64,000 nucleotides of DNA from Halovivax gelatinilyticus (GTDB taxonomy: Archaea > Halobacteriota > Halobacteria > Halobacteriales > Natrialbaceae), in assembly GCF_024300625.1 (NCBI RefSeq), contig NZ_CP101322.1, positions 1,067,992 to 1,131,991 of the forward strand, in the 5' to 3' direction. Position numbers and translations under genes: made by a program. Positions 45,143-54,362 of this stretch are shown here, one piece after another. The number at the start of each line of letters is the position of its first letter. Positions within the stretch are counted from its first letter, which is position 1. Under the pieces are notes generated by a model. It was given only the letters and a program-made list of their open reading frames with translations. It did no database searches and was not told the origin of the DNA.

Positions 45143-45664
45143 GTGACAGAAACCAGAACATCGATACGCGAACACGTCCACGCCAACGCCGGCGTCCACT
45201 TCAACGAGCTGGTCAGAGCGGAGGCGTTCGCGCCCGGACAGGTGCAGTACCACCTGCGCCGACTCATCGACGAGGGCGCGGTCGTCCGCGAGGAGTTCTA
45301 CGGCCAGACTCACTACTACCCGCCGTCGACGACGGACTGGGAGCGCGCCGCGCTGGCGCTGTTTCGTCGGGAGAGCTCACGAGCCATCGTCTCGACCCTG
45401 CTCGAACGAGAGGCGACGACGCCCGCCACCCTCGCACGAGACCTCGACCTCGCCAGAAGCACGGTCGAGTACCACCTCGACCGCCTCGTCGAGCGCGAGG
45501 TGGTCGAAAAGCGCTACGATCACCGAAACCGGGTGTCGCTCACCCTGACGAATCCCACCCGGACGAGGCGGCTCCTCCAGGCGGTCGAACCCTCGACGCC
45601 GGACCGGCTCGTCGATCGCTTTACGCGCTTCGTCGACGACGTTTTCGAAGACGCCACCGAATAG
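45143..45664 (+). CDS. Double winged-helix transcriptional regulator
   Basis: The 173-residue protein has two winged-helix units: RTSIREHVHANAGVHFNELV then QVQYHLRRLIDEGAVVRE, and VSTLLEREATTPATLARDLD then STVEYHLDRLVEREVVEKR. The arrangement is typical of haloarchaeal regulators that control a neighbouring membrane protein gene. It starts at a GTG at 45143 with no room for a long leader, and is divergent from the 112-residue membrane protein gene, which is its likely target. Confidence 0.82.
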   Translation: MTETRTSIREHVHANAGVHFNELVRAEAFAPGQVQYHLRRLIDEGAVVREEFYGQTHYYPPSTTDWERAALALFRRESSRAIVSTLLEREATTPATLARDLDLARSTVEYHLDRLVEREVVEKRYDHRNRVSLTLTNPTRTRRLLQAVEPSTPDRLVDRFTRFVDDVFEDATE

Positions 45665-45746
45665 GGGTAGCCGGGCGACCATCGGTCGACGCCCTGTCCG
45701 GAGCGTCAGGAACTCTGGCCGGGGCCTTAGGCGCCCTGGTCGGGAG

Positions 45747-46193
45747 TTAGGCGCTCTCGTCGGATTCTATCGCGAGCCGCAACTCGTCACCGTCGCGTAG
45801 TTCGTACGCGGTCGGGTCGATCGGCTCACCGTCGACGGCGAACTCGATCGCCGTCCCGTCGTCGCCCGCGTCGTAGGTTTCGCCGTCGAATCGGACGATC
45901 GGATCGCCGCCGTCGACGTCGAGTTCGAAGTGAGGCAGCAAGTCGATCGCCTCGCCCGCCGTCACCCGTTCTTCGCCCTCCATAAACCAGCCGTCGTGTC
46001 CCTCGTGGAGGTGGAAGTCGATCGAGTAGTCGTCCGCGTGCTCGGCCTGGAAGCGATCCTCGGTCAGGTCGACCGGCTCGCCGTCGATGACGATCTCGAG
46101 GTCGCCGCGCTCGTCGATCGCGTCCTCGAAGAGACAGCCGGCGAGCGCGATCGAACTCGCGACGGCCGCGATCGCGGTTCGTCTGGTGGGCAT
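45747..46193 (-). CDS. Lipoprotein with acidic beta domain
   Basis: The 148-residue product begins MPTRRTAIAAVASSIALAGC, a twin-arginine-like signal and lipobox with Cys20. The soluble domain is strongly acidic, with FHLHEGHDGWFMEGEERVTA and VRFDGETYDAGDDGTAIEFA, and looks beta-rich. The His cluster could bind metal. ATG 46193 is the natural start. Its promoter region is occupied by five 21-22-bp tandem repeats shared with the divergent membrane protein gene. Confidence 0.75.
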   Translation of the reverse strand: MPTRRTAIAAVASSIALAGCLFEDAIDERGDLEIVIDGEPVDLTEDRFQAEHADDYSIDFHLHEGHDGWFMEGEERVTAGEAIDLLPHFELDVDGGDPIVRFDGETYDAGDDGTAIEFAVDGEPIDPTAYELRDGDELRLAIESDESA

Positions 46194-46256
46194 ACGCGGA
46201 GGCAGCCGTGGAAGCCCAATAACTGCCACGATCGGACTCGAGAGGGCTGTTTCGCG

Positions 46257-46362
46257 TTCGAGAGTCGAACCACACTCGTTCGAGAATCGAACCAAACCCT
46301 TCGAGAAGTGTACCACCCCCTCCGAAAATCGGACCACTCCCTTCGAGAAGTGAACCAGAATA
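46257..46362. repeat. Five tandem 21-22-bp repeats between divergent genes
   Basis: The units start at 46257, 46279, 46300, 46321 and 46342. Their consensus is TTCGAGAA-TGAACCA-CCC with the TCGA and ACCA parts best kept. The step of 21-22 bp is two helical turns, so proteins bound to each copy would line up on one face of the DNA. It fills the space between the lipoprotein start (46193, minus) and the membrane protein start (46397, plus) and probably forms a shared operator. Confidence 0.7.
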
Positions 46363-46396
46363 GCCTTTTGAGTGCGCTCGAAACTGCCGACACGTA

Positions 46397-46879
46397 ATGG
46401 CTACGGGAGAAACCCCCTCCGCACTCGACCCGACGGTTCTCCGACCCGTCGCCGCCGGAGTGGCACTCGTCGTCGCCATCGCACACCTCTTTCACCCGAC
46501 GCTCGGATTCCCCCGCCTGGTCGAACACCTCCGACTCGGGACGCTGTACGATCCCCGGCCGATGCTCTTTACGCTCTCTGCGGTCGCGATCGTCGCCGGC
46601 GTCTTGCTCGCGTACAACGGCGTGCGAAGGCAACCGCTCTACGTCGGCGGCATCGTCCTGATAGTCGCCTACCTCGCCGGCTACGGCGCCTGGCACACCG
46701 TCCTCGAACACGGCGGGTTCTGGCCCCACATCGAGGCCCACGGCCACCACGACATGGGCCACGCGGCGGTGGTCGTCGATCACCTGCTCGACGACGCCTG
46801 GGCGCTCGTCAGCAAGGTCGTCGAAGCCGCGTTGCTCGTCCTGCTCGTCGCGTTACTGGCGATCGACGACGAAGCCTGA
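46397..46879 (+). CDS. Membrane protein with His-rich loop
   Basis: The 160-residue protein has four hydrophobic segments (LRPVAAGVALVVAIAHLFHP, MLFTLSAVAIVAGVLLAYNG, LYVGGIVLIVAYLAGYGAWH, AALLVLLVALLAID) and a His-rich loop EHGGFWPHIEAHGHHDMGHA. The His cluster suggests a metal or proton role. It is divergent from the acidic lipoprotein gene and shares the repeat operator with it, so the two may act together, for example in metal homeostasis. That link is inference. Confidence 0.75.
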   Translation: MATGETPSALDPTVLRPVAAGVALVVAIAHLFHPTLGFPRLVEHLRLGTLYDPRPMLFTLSAVAIVAGVLLAYNGVRRQPLYVGGIVLIVAYLAGYGAWHTVLEHGGFWPHIEAHGHHDMGHAAVVVDHLLDDAWALVSKVVEAALLVLLVALLAIDDEA

Positions 46880-46915
46880 TCGTCGACCGTCGCAGAGTGA
46901 CGACCGTCGCCGGCT

Positions 46916-48073
46916 TCACCGCAAACTGTCCGCCGTTGCGTCGAAAATCTCGCCGACGTCGGCGTCCGTCTTGAACGCCGTTCCGCTGTAGTGCGCCGGT
47001 GACGCGTCGTATCCCGCGTCGCAAAGGTCGTCGAGGAAGTCGGCCATCGCGTTCGCCGGCAGCGTCCACTCCTTGCAGAGACGGTGCTGGTCGTAGTGGG
47101 TCGGCTCGTCGAGTTCGGCTTCGAGCGTCGCACAGAGTTCACGGGCCGCCTCGGCGGTGCCGGCGGTTTCGGGAACGCGCTCGCGGACGCTCGCGACGAA
47201 GTCCCGGTCGCGGTACGGACCGAGCCAGAGCGGGCCGGCGGTGAGCAGTCGGTCGCCACCGCAGTTGGGACAGTCGTCGATCGGGGTCGCGATCAGGCCG
47301 GGGTCGGCCCCCGCGCCGCCGTCGTCGGCCTCGCGGTAGAGGCAGTCCTCGCAGTGGTGGACGAACCCGAGGTGTGAGAGTGCGGCGTCGGCGGCGGTCG
47401 CCCGGTGATCGAGTTCGAGGTAGGTGCGAACGTAGTGGCTGCTGGCGTGGGTGAAGATGGGCGTGACGCCGACGTCGAACCGCGCGGCCGAGCGGGCGAG
47501 CGCCGAGAGCAGGATTCGGACGCCCATCTCCGGATGATAGTCTGTGTTGCGGGGAACGGCCGAGTACGAACGCACGCCGCTCTGGAAGTGAGCGCCACAC
47601 AGCGGCGCCGTGTCGGTCGCGGTGACGCAGACGAGGTTTCGCGCGTTGGCGAAGGCCGCGTCGGCGAACGGCATCGGCGTCCCGTACGGATCCAGGTCCA
47701 CCACGTCGAGCGCGACGTCCATGTCCCGCCCACAGCCGTACATGAACGCGTTGACGTCCTCGTGAGCGACGGTGACGCCGACGTCGTTGCGCTCTGCGTT
47801 CTCGCGAGCGAGCGCGACGGCTCGCTCGTCCCGATCGCAGCCGAACGCCGTCCAGCCGTCGGCGGCCGCACGAATCGCGCGGATTCCGCTCGCGGTCATC
47901 GCGTCGAGGTAGGTGGCGGCGCGCGACTCGCGTTCGTCGCGAAACGCCCGGAGCACGGCGATCGTCAGGTCGCGGTTGAGTTCCTGTCGCGGGTTGTAGA
48001 ACACGGCCTCCTCGACGCCCGCCGTCGACTCGCCCGGGACCTCCAGCTCGACGCCGCCCTCCGAGACGCGCAT
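46916..48073 (-). CDS. trm1: tRNA (guanine26-N2)-dimethyltransferase Trm1
   Basis: The 385-residue enzyme has the Trm1 pattern: [20 protein letters not shown], the SAM-binding [14 protein letters not shown] and [17 protein letters not shown] (the DPYG-type motif IV), and a zinc-binding part with CEDCLYRE and [10 protein letters not shown]. It methylates G26 of tRNAs. ATG 48073 is preferred, as the long frame upstream is antisense to other genes. It is convergent with the membrane protein gene, 36 bp away. Confidence 0.93.
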   Translation of the reverse strand: MRVSEGGVELEVPGESTAGVEEAVFYNPRQELNRDLTIAVLRAFRDERESRAATYLDAMTASGIRAIRAAADGWTAFGCDRDERAVALARENAERNDVGVTVAHEDVNAFMYGCGRDMDVALDVVDLDPYGTPMPFADAAFANARNLVCVTATDTAPLCGAHFQSGVRSYSAVPRNTDYHPEMGVRILLSALARSAARFDVGVTPIFTHASSHYVRTYLELDHRATAADAALSHLGFVHHCEDCLYREADDGGAGADPGLIATPIDDCPNCGGDRLLTAGPLWLGPYRDRDFVASVRERVPETAGTAEAARELCATLEAELDEPTHYDQHRLCKEWTLPANAMADFLDDLCDAGYDASPAHYSGTAFKTDADVGEIFDATADSLR

Positions 48074-48153
48074 GGCTCGGAGTCGGTCCGGCGAGACGAA
48101 AAGTGCGGTGATGTCGGTCGGCCACCCGCCGTCGTCGACGTGTCGGTCGCGAA

Positions 48154-49428
48154 TCAGCCACCGACCCGCCGGTGCACCCAGATCGTACACAGAAACGTGA
48201 CGAAGCCGGCGGCGGCCGCGATGGCGAAGGCGACGCGATAGCCCGTCGACGTGTACACCCGCGCGCCGCCGACGAACTCGCCGGTCCAGTAGGCGTCGAG
48301 CGCCCACCCCATCAGCGTCGGGAAGGTACCCGCGCCGAGAAACGCCGCGCCGTTGACCGTCCCGGTCGAGATGCCGCTGGCTCGATCGGGGTGGCGCTCC
48401 TTGACGACCGGGTACGAGAGGACGAACGCGCCGAGGAGGCCGCCGGTGACGAAGAAGACGACCGCGACGAGCCACAGCGGCGGCGTCCCCGCGACCGCGA
48501 TGGCGGCCAGACAGGTCGTGTACACCGCGCCGCCGTACACCATCAGCTCGGTCCGACGGCCGAGCAGGTCGGAGAGGCGACCGAACGCGGGCGGGCCGAC
48601 GATCAACCCGGCCGCGCCAAGCAGCGCGAACACCGACGCGTACGTCGTCGAGACGTCGTACGTCTGGGCGACGTAGGGGACGCCCCAGAGCCCGAACAGC
48701 GTGAGGTTGATCCCCGTCGCACAAAAGAGCAACGCGCTGACGACCCAGGTGACGCGATCTGCGAGCACGGTCGACAGCGCGTCGCGGAGCTGGCCGGCCG
48801 ACAGCGTCGGTTGGGTGGGAACGTCGGCGATCGGCGAGAGTCCCGCCGCCTCCGGATCGTCGCGAACGAACGCGTAGACGGCGACGGAGGCGACGACGCC
48901 GACGAGGCCCAGCCAGCCGATCGTCGTCCGCCAGTCGGTCGCGTCGACCGCGATCGAGAGCGGCGTCGTCGCCATCACGCCGCCGATCCCCGCGACGGCG
49001 AACGTGAGCCCGCTCATGGTCGCGAACTCGTCCGCACGGTACCAGTTCGCGCTGAACCGGAGGATGCAGACGAAGATGACGCTCCCGCCGAGGCCGACTA
49101 GCCCCCGCGCGAACAGCGCCGCGAGGTAGGAATCGGCGACCGAAAACCAGATCGCTCCCAGACTCATGAGTACGCCGCCGGCGGTCGCCGTTCGCCGCGG
49201 GCCCACCCGATCGGCCAGAATTCCGGTCGGGATCTGCATGAGCGCGTACACCCAGAAGAAGGTCGCGTGGAGGGTTCCGAGCTGTCCGCCGGTCGTCTCG
49301 AAGGCACCCATCAAATCCTCGGCCAACACCGCCGAGGAGAGGCGGTGGACGTTGACGAGGACGAAGACGACGCTCAGCAGCCCCCACAGCACCCACCGGC
49401 GGGATCGCGGATCGGACCGAAGATCCAT
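48154..49428 (-). CDS. Major facilitator superfamily transporter
   Basis: The 424-residue protein has 12 membrane segments and MFS signatures, for example [20 protein letters not shown] (motif A), [13 protein letters not shown] and [20 protein letters not shown] (second-half motif A). The motif pattern resembles the anion/organic-acid or glycerol-phosphate-like branch, but the substrate cannot be inferred. Start at ATG 49428. Trm1 lies downstream on the same strand, 80 bp away. Confidence 0.87.
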   Translation of the reverse strand: MDLRSDPRSRRWVLWGLLSVVFVLVNVHRLSSAVLAEDLMGAFETTGGQLGTLHATFFWVYALMQIPTGILADRVGPRRTATAGGVLMSLGAIWFSVADSYLAALFARGLVGLGGSVIFVCILRFSANWYRADEFATMSGLTFAVAGIGGVMATTPLSIAVDATDWRTTIGWLGLVGVVASVAVYAFVRDDPEAAGLSPIADVPTQPTLSAGQLRDALSTVLADRVTWVVSALLFCATGINLTLFGLWGVPYVAQTYDVSTTYASVFALLGAAGLIVGPPAFGRLSDLLGRRTELMVYGGAVYTTCLAAIAVAGTPPLWLVAVVFFVTGGLLGAFVLSYPVVKERHPDRASGISTGTVNGAAFLGAGTFPTLMGWALDAYWTGEFVGGARVYTSTGYRVAFAIAAAAGFVTFLCTIWVHRRVGG

Positions 49429-49524
49429 CTGCGCGTGTCTCTCTCCCGGAACGATAAATCCGTGGTGTCCGCTCCGGCGCGACGACCCCAAACCGATTTT
49501 ACAGGTCGGCCCAGAGTGACAGTC

Positions 49525-49881
49525 GTGGCGACGCCCGATCCGGTCGAACGCTGGCAAGCGGACCTCGAAGAGCTGGGCGAACTCACCCCGGACCTCGTCG
49601 ATCGGATCACGCGGATCCACGGCGACCGGGGCGCTCGCGCCATCGAGGCCGTCGGCGAGCGCCGGGTGAAGGTCTACCGCGACTTCACGGTCGTCGTCGG
49701 CCACCGAGACGAGTACGTCATCGAGGGCGGGGCGTGTACCTGCAAGGACGCGACATACAACTTAGACCCGGACGATCCCACCGAGGAGTGCTGGCACGTC
49801 CTGTCGGTCGCCATCGCGCGGCGCATCGGCCACCTCGACTACCACGACATGTGGTACTCGGACGTCCGCGAATTTCTGTAG
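49525..49881 (+). CDS. SWIM zinc-finger protein
   Basis: The 118-residue protein contains the SWIM motif CTCKDATYNLDPDDPTEECW followed by HV, that is C-x-C-xn-C-x-H. SWIM domains bind DNA or proteins. A helical N-terminus (RWQADLEELGELTPDLVDRI) precedes it. The start is a GTG at 49525, needed because no in-frame ATG lies near. Small single-SWIM proteins are common in haloarchaea and their roles are not known to me. Confidence 0.87.
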   Translation: MATPDPVERWQADLEELGELTPDLVDRITRIHGDRGARAIEAVGERRVKVYRDFTVVVGHRDEYVIEGGACTCKDATYNLDPDDPTEECWHVLSVAIARRIGHLDYHDMWYSDVREFL

Positions 49882-49975
49882 CGGACGGTCCCTCCCGTTC
49901 GTCTTTCACTGTATGTTGAGGCCGTCTCCACCACCGTAGAGAGGCTTCGATTCGCTCGCACGACGGCGGTCGTCG

Positions 49976-50018
49976 CGGTTGATCGGTGGCCGATGCTGAC
50001 GGTTGATCGGTGGCCGAT
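49976..50018. repeat. Tandem pair of a 19-bp sequence, period 24 bp
   Basis: CGGTTGATCGGTGGCCGAT occurs at 49976-49994 and again at 50000-50018. It lies in the 195-bp gap between two convergent genes. It may be decay of a longer repeat; no function is evident. Confidence 0.5.
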
Positions 50019-50076
50019 TGGCAGGTAATCGATGACTGATAGAGGTGGGCGACCGTGAGCGCTGAGAGAATTCGTT

Positions 50077-50775
50077 TCAGTCCGATTCCTCGATCGAAAT
50101 CACGGTCGTCGCCGCGTCGCCGGCCAGCGCGCCCTCCAGCGACCGCCGGACGTCGGCCGGGTCGACGGACGACGTGGCGCGGGCGACGCCGCCGACGGAG
50201 CCGGGATCGAGCGGGACGTCGAGGGCGTCGTAGACGTCGGCCAGGACCGCGGCGAGTTCGTCGATCCGATCGACGAGCAGGATGCCGGCGACGAGCGCGC
50301 CGTCGCCCGTCACCCGCTGGGCAATTCCAGACACCTTGGGGCCGTCGGGCAGTCGGAGCGAGTGGGTGCCCGGACAGAAGGCGTTCGCGGGTTCGCCCTC
50401 GGCGACGGCGACGCCGGACGATTCGAGGGCGGCGGTGACGTCGGCCGTGATTGCGTCGTACCGGTCCTGGATGCCCGTTCGGAGGTCCTCGACCGGTTCG
50501 GCGCGGACGAACGCCAGCGTCGTCTCGCCGTCGTAGGCGACGGCCCGGCCCCCGACGCGGCGGCTGACGGGGCGAAAGCCGTGACTTCGAGCGGCCTCCC
50601 GCGCGAGGTCGTATCCGTCCCGGTTTTCGTCGCGGCGGCCGAACGCCACCTGCCGGTGCGGTCGCCAGACGCGAACCGCACGCTCTCCCGCGGCGGCGTG
50701 TTCGAGGAGGCGACGGCTCGCGTCTCGGTCGGCGTCGATCGTCGCTGCGCGCCCGCGGTAAACGGTGACGGTCAC
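50077..50775 (-). CDS. Lipoate-protein ligase/biotin ligase-like protein
   Basis: From the GTG at 50775 the product is 232 residues. It shows the ligase core RPVSRRVGGRAVAYDGETTL, the loop in KVSGIAQRVTGDGALVAGIL and a strand DYD-like layout of the lipoate/biotin ligase (LplA/BPL) superfamily. Members attach lipoate or octanoate to carrier domains. The Lys of KVSG is present, so catalysis is plausible. It could be lipoate or another short-chain acyl transfer. It faces the M23-like gene across a 55-bp gap. Confidence 0.82.
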   Translation of the reverse strand: MTVTVYRGRAATIDADRDASRRLLEHAAAGERAVRVWRPHRQVAFGRRDENRDGYDLAREAARSHGFRPVSRRVGGRAVAYDGETTLAFVRAEPVEDLRTGIQDRYDAITADVTAALESSGVAVAEGEPANAFCPGTHSLRLPDGPKVSGIAQRVTGDGALVAGILLVDRIDELAAVLADVYDALDVPLDPGSVGGVARATSSVDPADVRRSLEGALAGDAATTVISIEESD

Positions 50776-50830
50776 GACCGACGGTTCGAACCCGAACAAG
50801 GTAAACGCTCTCGACTCGCAGGGTGGACCG

Positions 50831-51760
50831 ATGCGAACCGAGGCCGCGGACAGACGCGACCGGGAGCAGGCCGTCGTCCTCGACGAGCGCGTCCTCGGTC
50901 AGTACCGGCGGTTCTCGCTGTACAACTCGCCGTATCTCGCCCACGACGAGGGCTGTGCAGTGGATCTCTACCCCACCGGGAGCGACCCGCACGAGGGGCT
51001 CGACGCTCGCGCGCCATCGCCCGTCGGGGGCGTGGTACGCGAGACGCGGACCGTCCGCGCGCCGCCGAAACCCTACGCGCCCGAACACGACTATCTGGTC
51101 CTCGTCGACGTCGACGAACCCGCGTCGGCGGCGGGGCTCGTTGCCCGGATCCTCCACGTCGATCCCGGCGTCGAGCCGGGCGATCGGGTGGCCATCGGCG
51201 ACGACCTCGGCCGGCTCGTCCGCGCGGGCTTTTTCGCCCCCTGGGTCGGCACCCACCTCCACGTCGGCTTTCGCCGGCCCGAGCAGAACCACCGTCGCGC
51301 GTCGGGATCGCTCCCGATCGACGTCGCGGTCGACGTCCGTCCGCTCACGTGGGATGGCGAGGGGACCGTCGTCGCCGCGGGCGAGACGTACGCGATACTC
51401 GACGCACCCGTCAACCCGAATCCGGGCGAGTGGGCCGCCATCGCGTCCGATAGCGGCGGTATTCTCGACGGCGGATTGCCCCACTACGAGACGGGCGGCG
51501 TCCTCGGCGTAGAGACCGCGACTCCCGACGGCTCCCGAGAACGGACGATCCGCCTCGCCGGCGACCCGATCGGCACCGCGACCGGCCGGACGATCGACTG
51601 GGCCGGTGCGACCGTCCTGGCGAACGGCGAGCCGGTCACCGGCCTCTCGCTGTTCTGCGGGCGCGACGCCGGCTTCGGCGCGAAGGTGATCTGTCCGGAC
51701 CGACGGTTCGAGGTCGGCGAGCCGGTCGCAATCTCGATCGAGCGGGACGGAGCGGAGTGA
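50831..51760 (+). CDS. M23-fold-like protein of unknown activity
   Basis: The 309-residue protein carries a segment of the lysostaphin-like M23 fold: DLYPTGSDPHEGLDARAPSP (an H-x3-D-like metal site) followed by VGTHLHVGFRRPEQN, the H-x-H strand. These correspond to the zinc ligands of M23 peptidases. Haloarchaea lack peptidoglycan, so the classic substrate is absent. The rest shows more beta domain (VNPNPGEWAAIASDSGGILD). No signal peptide is seen, so it would act in the cytoplasm or be a non-enzymatic relative. Confidence 0.7.
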   Translation: MRTEAADRRDREQAVVLDERVLGQYRRFSLYNSPYLAHDEGCAVDLYPTGSDPHEGLDARAPSPVGGVVRETRTVRAPPKPYAPEHDYLVLVDVDEPASAAGLVARILHVDPGVEPGDRVAIGDDLGRLVRAGFFAPWVGTHLHVGFRRPEQNHRRASGSLPIDVAVDVRPLTWDGEGTVVAAGETYAILDAPVNPNPGEWAAIASDSGGILDGGLPHYETGGVLGVETATPDGSRERTIRLAGDPIGTATGRTIDWAGATVLANGEPVTGLSLFCGRDAGFGAKVICPDRRFEVGEPVAISIERDGAE

Positions 51761-51889
51761 ACCCGTGGGACGCTATCGGAGTGAACTCGTGGGACGCCAT
51801 GAGTGACCCGCGCGTATGGCGCCTGGCCGGCGTGTCGACGACGCGAGATACGAACGATTATAGCAAGCGAATTGAAATGTTCGGGTGAA

Positions 51890-52747
51890 ATGGACCGACG
51901 TCGGATCGCGATCGTCGGCGCTGGCTGCCTGCTCGTCGTCGGTGCCGTCACCGGCCTCTTGCTCGCCTACCCGTTCTCGACGGTGACCCACGACCCCTAC
52001 GAGAGTGAATTCGACACGAGCGCCCTGCCGTCGGACGACGATTCGTTCGCGATCGACGAGACGATCCGCATCTACGAGGATGGCGACTTCGCGCTCGAAC
52101 TCGAGACTGGTTTCGCCGTCGACGGCGAGCACGTCTCGCTCGAGACCGAGTGGGACGTAGCCGACGAAACGACGCGCACAGTGCGGTACACCGACCTCGA
52201 CGGCGAGTGGGACGCGACCCGTTCGTGGACCGATAGCGCGGACACCTACGAGGGGTGGCTCGAACACGCCGGCGAGAACGAGACGATCGAACCCGTGGAC
52301 GACGGCTACGTCAGTCTCGACACCAGCACCGACCCGTCGTCGATCGAAGACCAGTTCGAGTCGACCTGGTTCGTCGGAACGGATCCGCTGCTCTCGCAAC
52401 TCTCGTTCGAGCGCGTCGACGAGACCGCGATCGGTGATCGGTCAGTCGACGTCTTCGAACCCGAGACTGGCTGGTACGAGCGCGTCGTCTCCGGTACCAC
52501 CGTCGACGAGTACCGCGTGACCGACGCCGAGGGGGCGGTGTACGCGGACGCCGAGACGGGCGCGCTCGTCTCGGTCGAGGTCACGTTTTCCGTCGTCGAC
52601 GCCTCGAACTACGCGGCGTACGTCTACGAGCGGCTCGACGGCGGTGATAGCTACACGGCCGAACTCAGCTACGCGGTGACCGACGAGGCGACCGTCGAGC
52701 GACCGGCGTGGGCGGACGAGCCGGCGGCTGACGGGGAGAAGGGTTAA
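51890..52747 (+). CDS. Anchored acidic extracellular protein
   Basis: The 285-residue protein begins MDRRRIAIVGAGCLLVVGAV, an Arg-rich N-terminus and one hydrophobic segment. The rest is acidic and beta-rich with repeated DGEW-, DTYEGWLEHAGENE- and TEWDV-like strands. It is probably tethered outside the membrane. ATG 51890 chosen as the upstream frame lacks a sensible signal. Family unknown. Confidence 0.72.
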   Translation: MDRRRIAIVGAGCLLVVGAVTGLLLAYPFSTVTHDPYESEFDTSALPSDDDSFAIDETIRIYEDGDFALELETGFAVDGEHVSLETEWDVADETTRTVRYTDLDGEWDATRSWTDSADTYEGWLEHAGENETIEPVDDGYVSLDTSTDPSSIEDQFESTWFVGTDPLLSQLSFERVDETAIGDRSVDVFEPETGWYERVVSGTTVDEYRVTDAEGAVYADAETGALVSVEVTFSVVDASNYAAYVYERLDGGDSYTAELSYAVTDEATVERPAWADEPAADGEKG

Positions 52748-52840
52748 AGAGCCCGTTTCACAGTCAGCCGGTAAACCCCGTTCAACGGGCCGAACCGAAA
52801 AAGCGCAGGGTCCAAGAGTCGCGCCGCCGCAGAGACCCGT

Positions 52841-53308
52841 ATGAGCGACGAGTACGACGCGATGGGCGAGATGCTCCAGGCGCACATCGACGAGAACCAC
52901 GAGTTTCTCTCCTGGCTCGGCCTGACCGTCACGAACGTCGACGACGGGACGATGACCATGTCGGTCCCCTACGACGAGAAGCTGACGAACACGCGCCCGA
53001 ACGGCGGTCGCGAGGATCGCAGAGCCGACATTCACGGCGGCATCGCCGCGACGATGGTCGACACCGTCGGGGGGCTCGTCCTGCGGACGAAACTCGACGA
53101 CCCCGTCCAGACCGGCATCGCCACGATCAACCTGAACGTCAACTACCTGCGACCGGCGACGGGCGACTTAGACGCCACGGCCACGGTCATCCGTACCGGG
53201 TCGACCGTCGGCGTCAGCGAGATCAGCGTCGAGAGTACGACCCCGGACGGGGAGACGCGCGAGGTCGCCACCGGGCAGGGTTCCTACCGGATCTTCCGGT
53301 CGGAGTGA
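52841..53308 (+). CDS. PaaI-like hotdog thioesterase
   Basis: The 155-residue protein has the hotdog pattern: a helix MGEMLQAHIDENHEFLSWLG, then strands in MTMSVPYDEKLTNTRPN, the active-site loop ADIHGGIAATMVDTVGGLVL with HGG, and INLNVNYLRPATGDLDATAT. PaaI enzymes cleave acyl-CoA thioesters, often phenylacetyl-CoA or other aryl-CoAs. No operon partner fixes the substrate. Confidence 0.87.
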   Translation: MSDEYDAMGEMLQAHIDENHEFLSWLGLTVTNVDDGTMTMSVPYDEKLTNTRPNGGREDRRADIHGGIAATMVDTVGGLVLRTKLDDPVQTGIATINLNVNYLRPATGDLDATATVIRTGSTVGVSEISVESTTPDGETREVATGQGSYRIFRSE

Positions 53309-53337
53309 GCCGCGGTTCGAATTCGGCGGCCGACTTC

Positions 53338-54291
53338 TCACACTGGGCGACCCAGTTCGAGCGAGAGACAGAACACGGAGCCGCCGGCCTTCTCGAACTC
53401 GCTCGTCTCGATCGGAACGGGCTCGTAGCCCGCCTCCAGGAGTTTCGCCTCGGTCTCCGGGTTACCGGCCGGGAGGAGGACGTGGTGACCGTCGACGCTG
53501 TGGGCGTTTCCGGCCATTCCCTCGCGAGATTCGACGACCGGAATCTCGAGCAGCGTCTCGAAGACGTCGCCGAGCCGGTCGAGTCCCGCGTCGGTGAACG
53601 CCTCGGGCTGGATCAGCGCCGTTCGCTCGTCGAGCGGCGTCAGACAGACGTCGAGGTGGTAGTAGCGATCGTCCGCGAGTTCGAGCGCGCAGACGGGGGC
53701 GTCGAGCCGGCTGGCGAGGTCGTCGTAGGCCGCTCGTTCGGTTCGGACGCCGTAGCCACCCCAGAGCAGCCGGCGGCCGGGGTGCCAGAACGCGTCGCCG
53801 GTGCCCTCGAACGCGGCCGGCGGGGCGCGATGGACGTCGTATCCCTCCTCGGCGGCCCACCCGGCAAGGTACGCCGGCTCGCCTCGGCGTTCGTCCGTCG
53901 CCATCGACGCGAGGACGATTCCGGTTCCGTCGGCGGTCGGCAGGCCGTGATTCGCACCGAAGACGAGGTCGGGCCGGTCTGCGGGCACAACGGCGTCGTC
54001 GTGTGCGAGATCGTCTGTCGACCCCGATTCGATCGCGTTCCACACCTCGTCGGGATCCAGGACGACGACGTCCGCGTAGCGAGCGTAGACGTCGCGCAGG
54101 GCCTCCCACTGCTCGCGGACGCGTTCGTGGTCGACCTCGCCGCCCATGTACGGGTTGATCTCGTAGGTGACGTCGAAGTGCGTCGGCTCGACGAGGAGAA
54201 TTCGGTCGTGGGTCGGACGCGTCGAACAGTCTTCGAGCGTGAACGCGAGCGCGTCCGACTCGTCGACGACGGATGGTGAGACGCCGGTCAT
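53338..54291 (-). CDS. Amidinotransferase/dimethylargininase-fold hydrolase
   Basis: The 317-residue protein has the five-bladed propeller of the guanidino-group-modifying superfamily: VFGANHGLPT, FEGTGDAFWHPGRRLLWGGY with the acidic residue, YYHLDVCLTPLDE with the active His, and GGSVFCLSLELG carrying the nucleophile Cys. It resembles dimethylarginine dimethylaminohydrolase or arginine deiminase-like enzymes, so it probably hydrolyses an arginine-type guanidinium. The exact substrate is not determined. ATG 54291. Confidence 0.85.
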   Translation of the reverse strand: MTGVSPSVVDESDALAFTLEDCSTRPTHDRILLVEPTHFDVTYEINPYMGGEVDHERVREQWEALRDVYARYADVVVLDPDEVWNAIESGSTDDLAHDDAVVPADRPDLVFGANHGLPTADGTGIVLASMATDERRGEPAYLAGWAAEEGYDVHRAPPAAFEGTGDAFWHPGRRLLWGGYGVRTERAAYDDLASRLDAPVCALELADDRYYHLDVCLTPLDERTALIQPEAFTDAGLDRLGDVFETLLEIPVVESREGMAGNAHSVDGHHVLLPAGNPETEAKLLEAGYEPVPIETSEFEKAGGSVFCLSLELGRPV

Positions 54292-54362
54292 CGACGGGAG
54301 TTCGACCGGTCGGAACGTATACGTTTTGATGGCTCCGTTCCGGAATAATATCGGGCAGCCGT

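Noticed and set aside
46257-46362. A CRISPR array
   Set aside because: Units are contiguous, 21-22 bp without spacers, and no cas gene is near.
48172-49101. A 309-codon plus-strand frame antisense to the MFS gene
   Set aside because: No protein-like pattern; the transporter on the other strand is clear.
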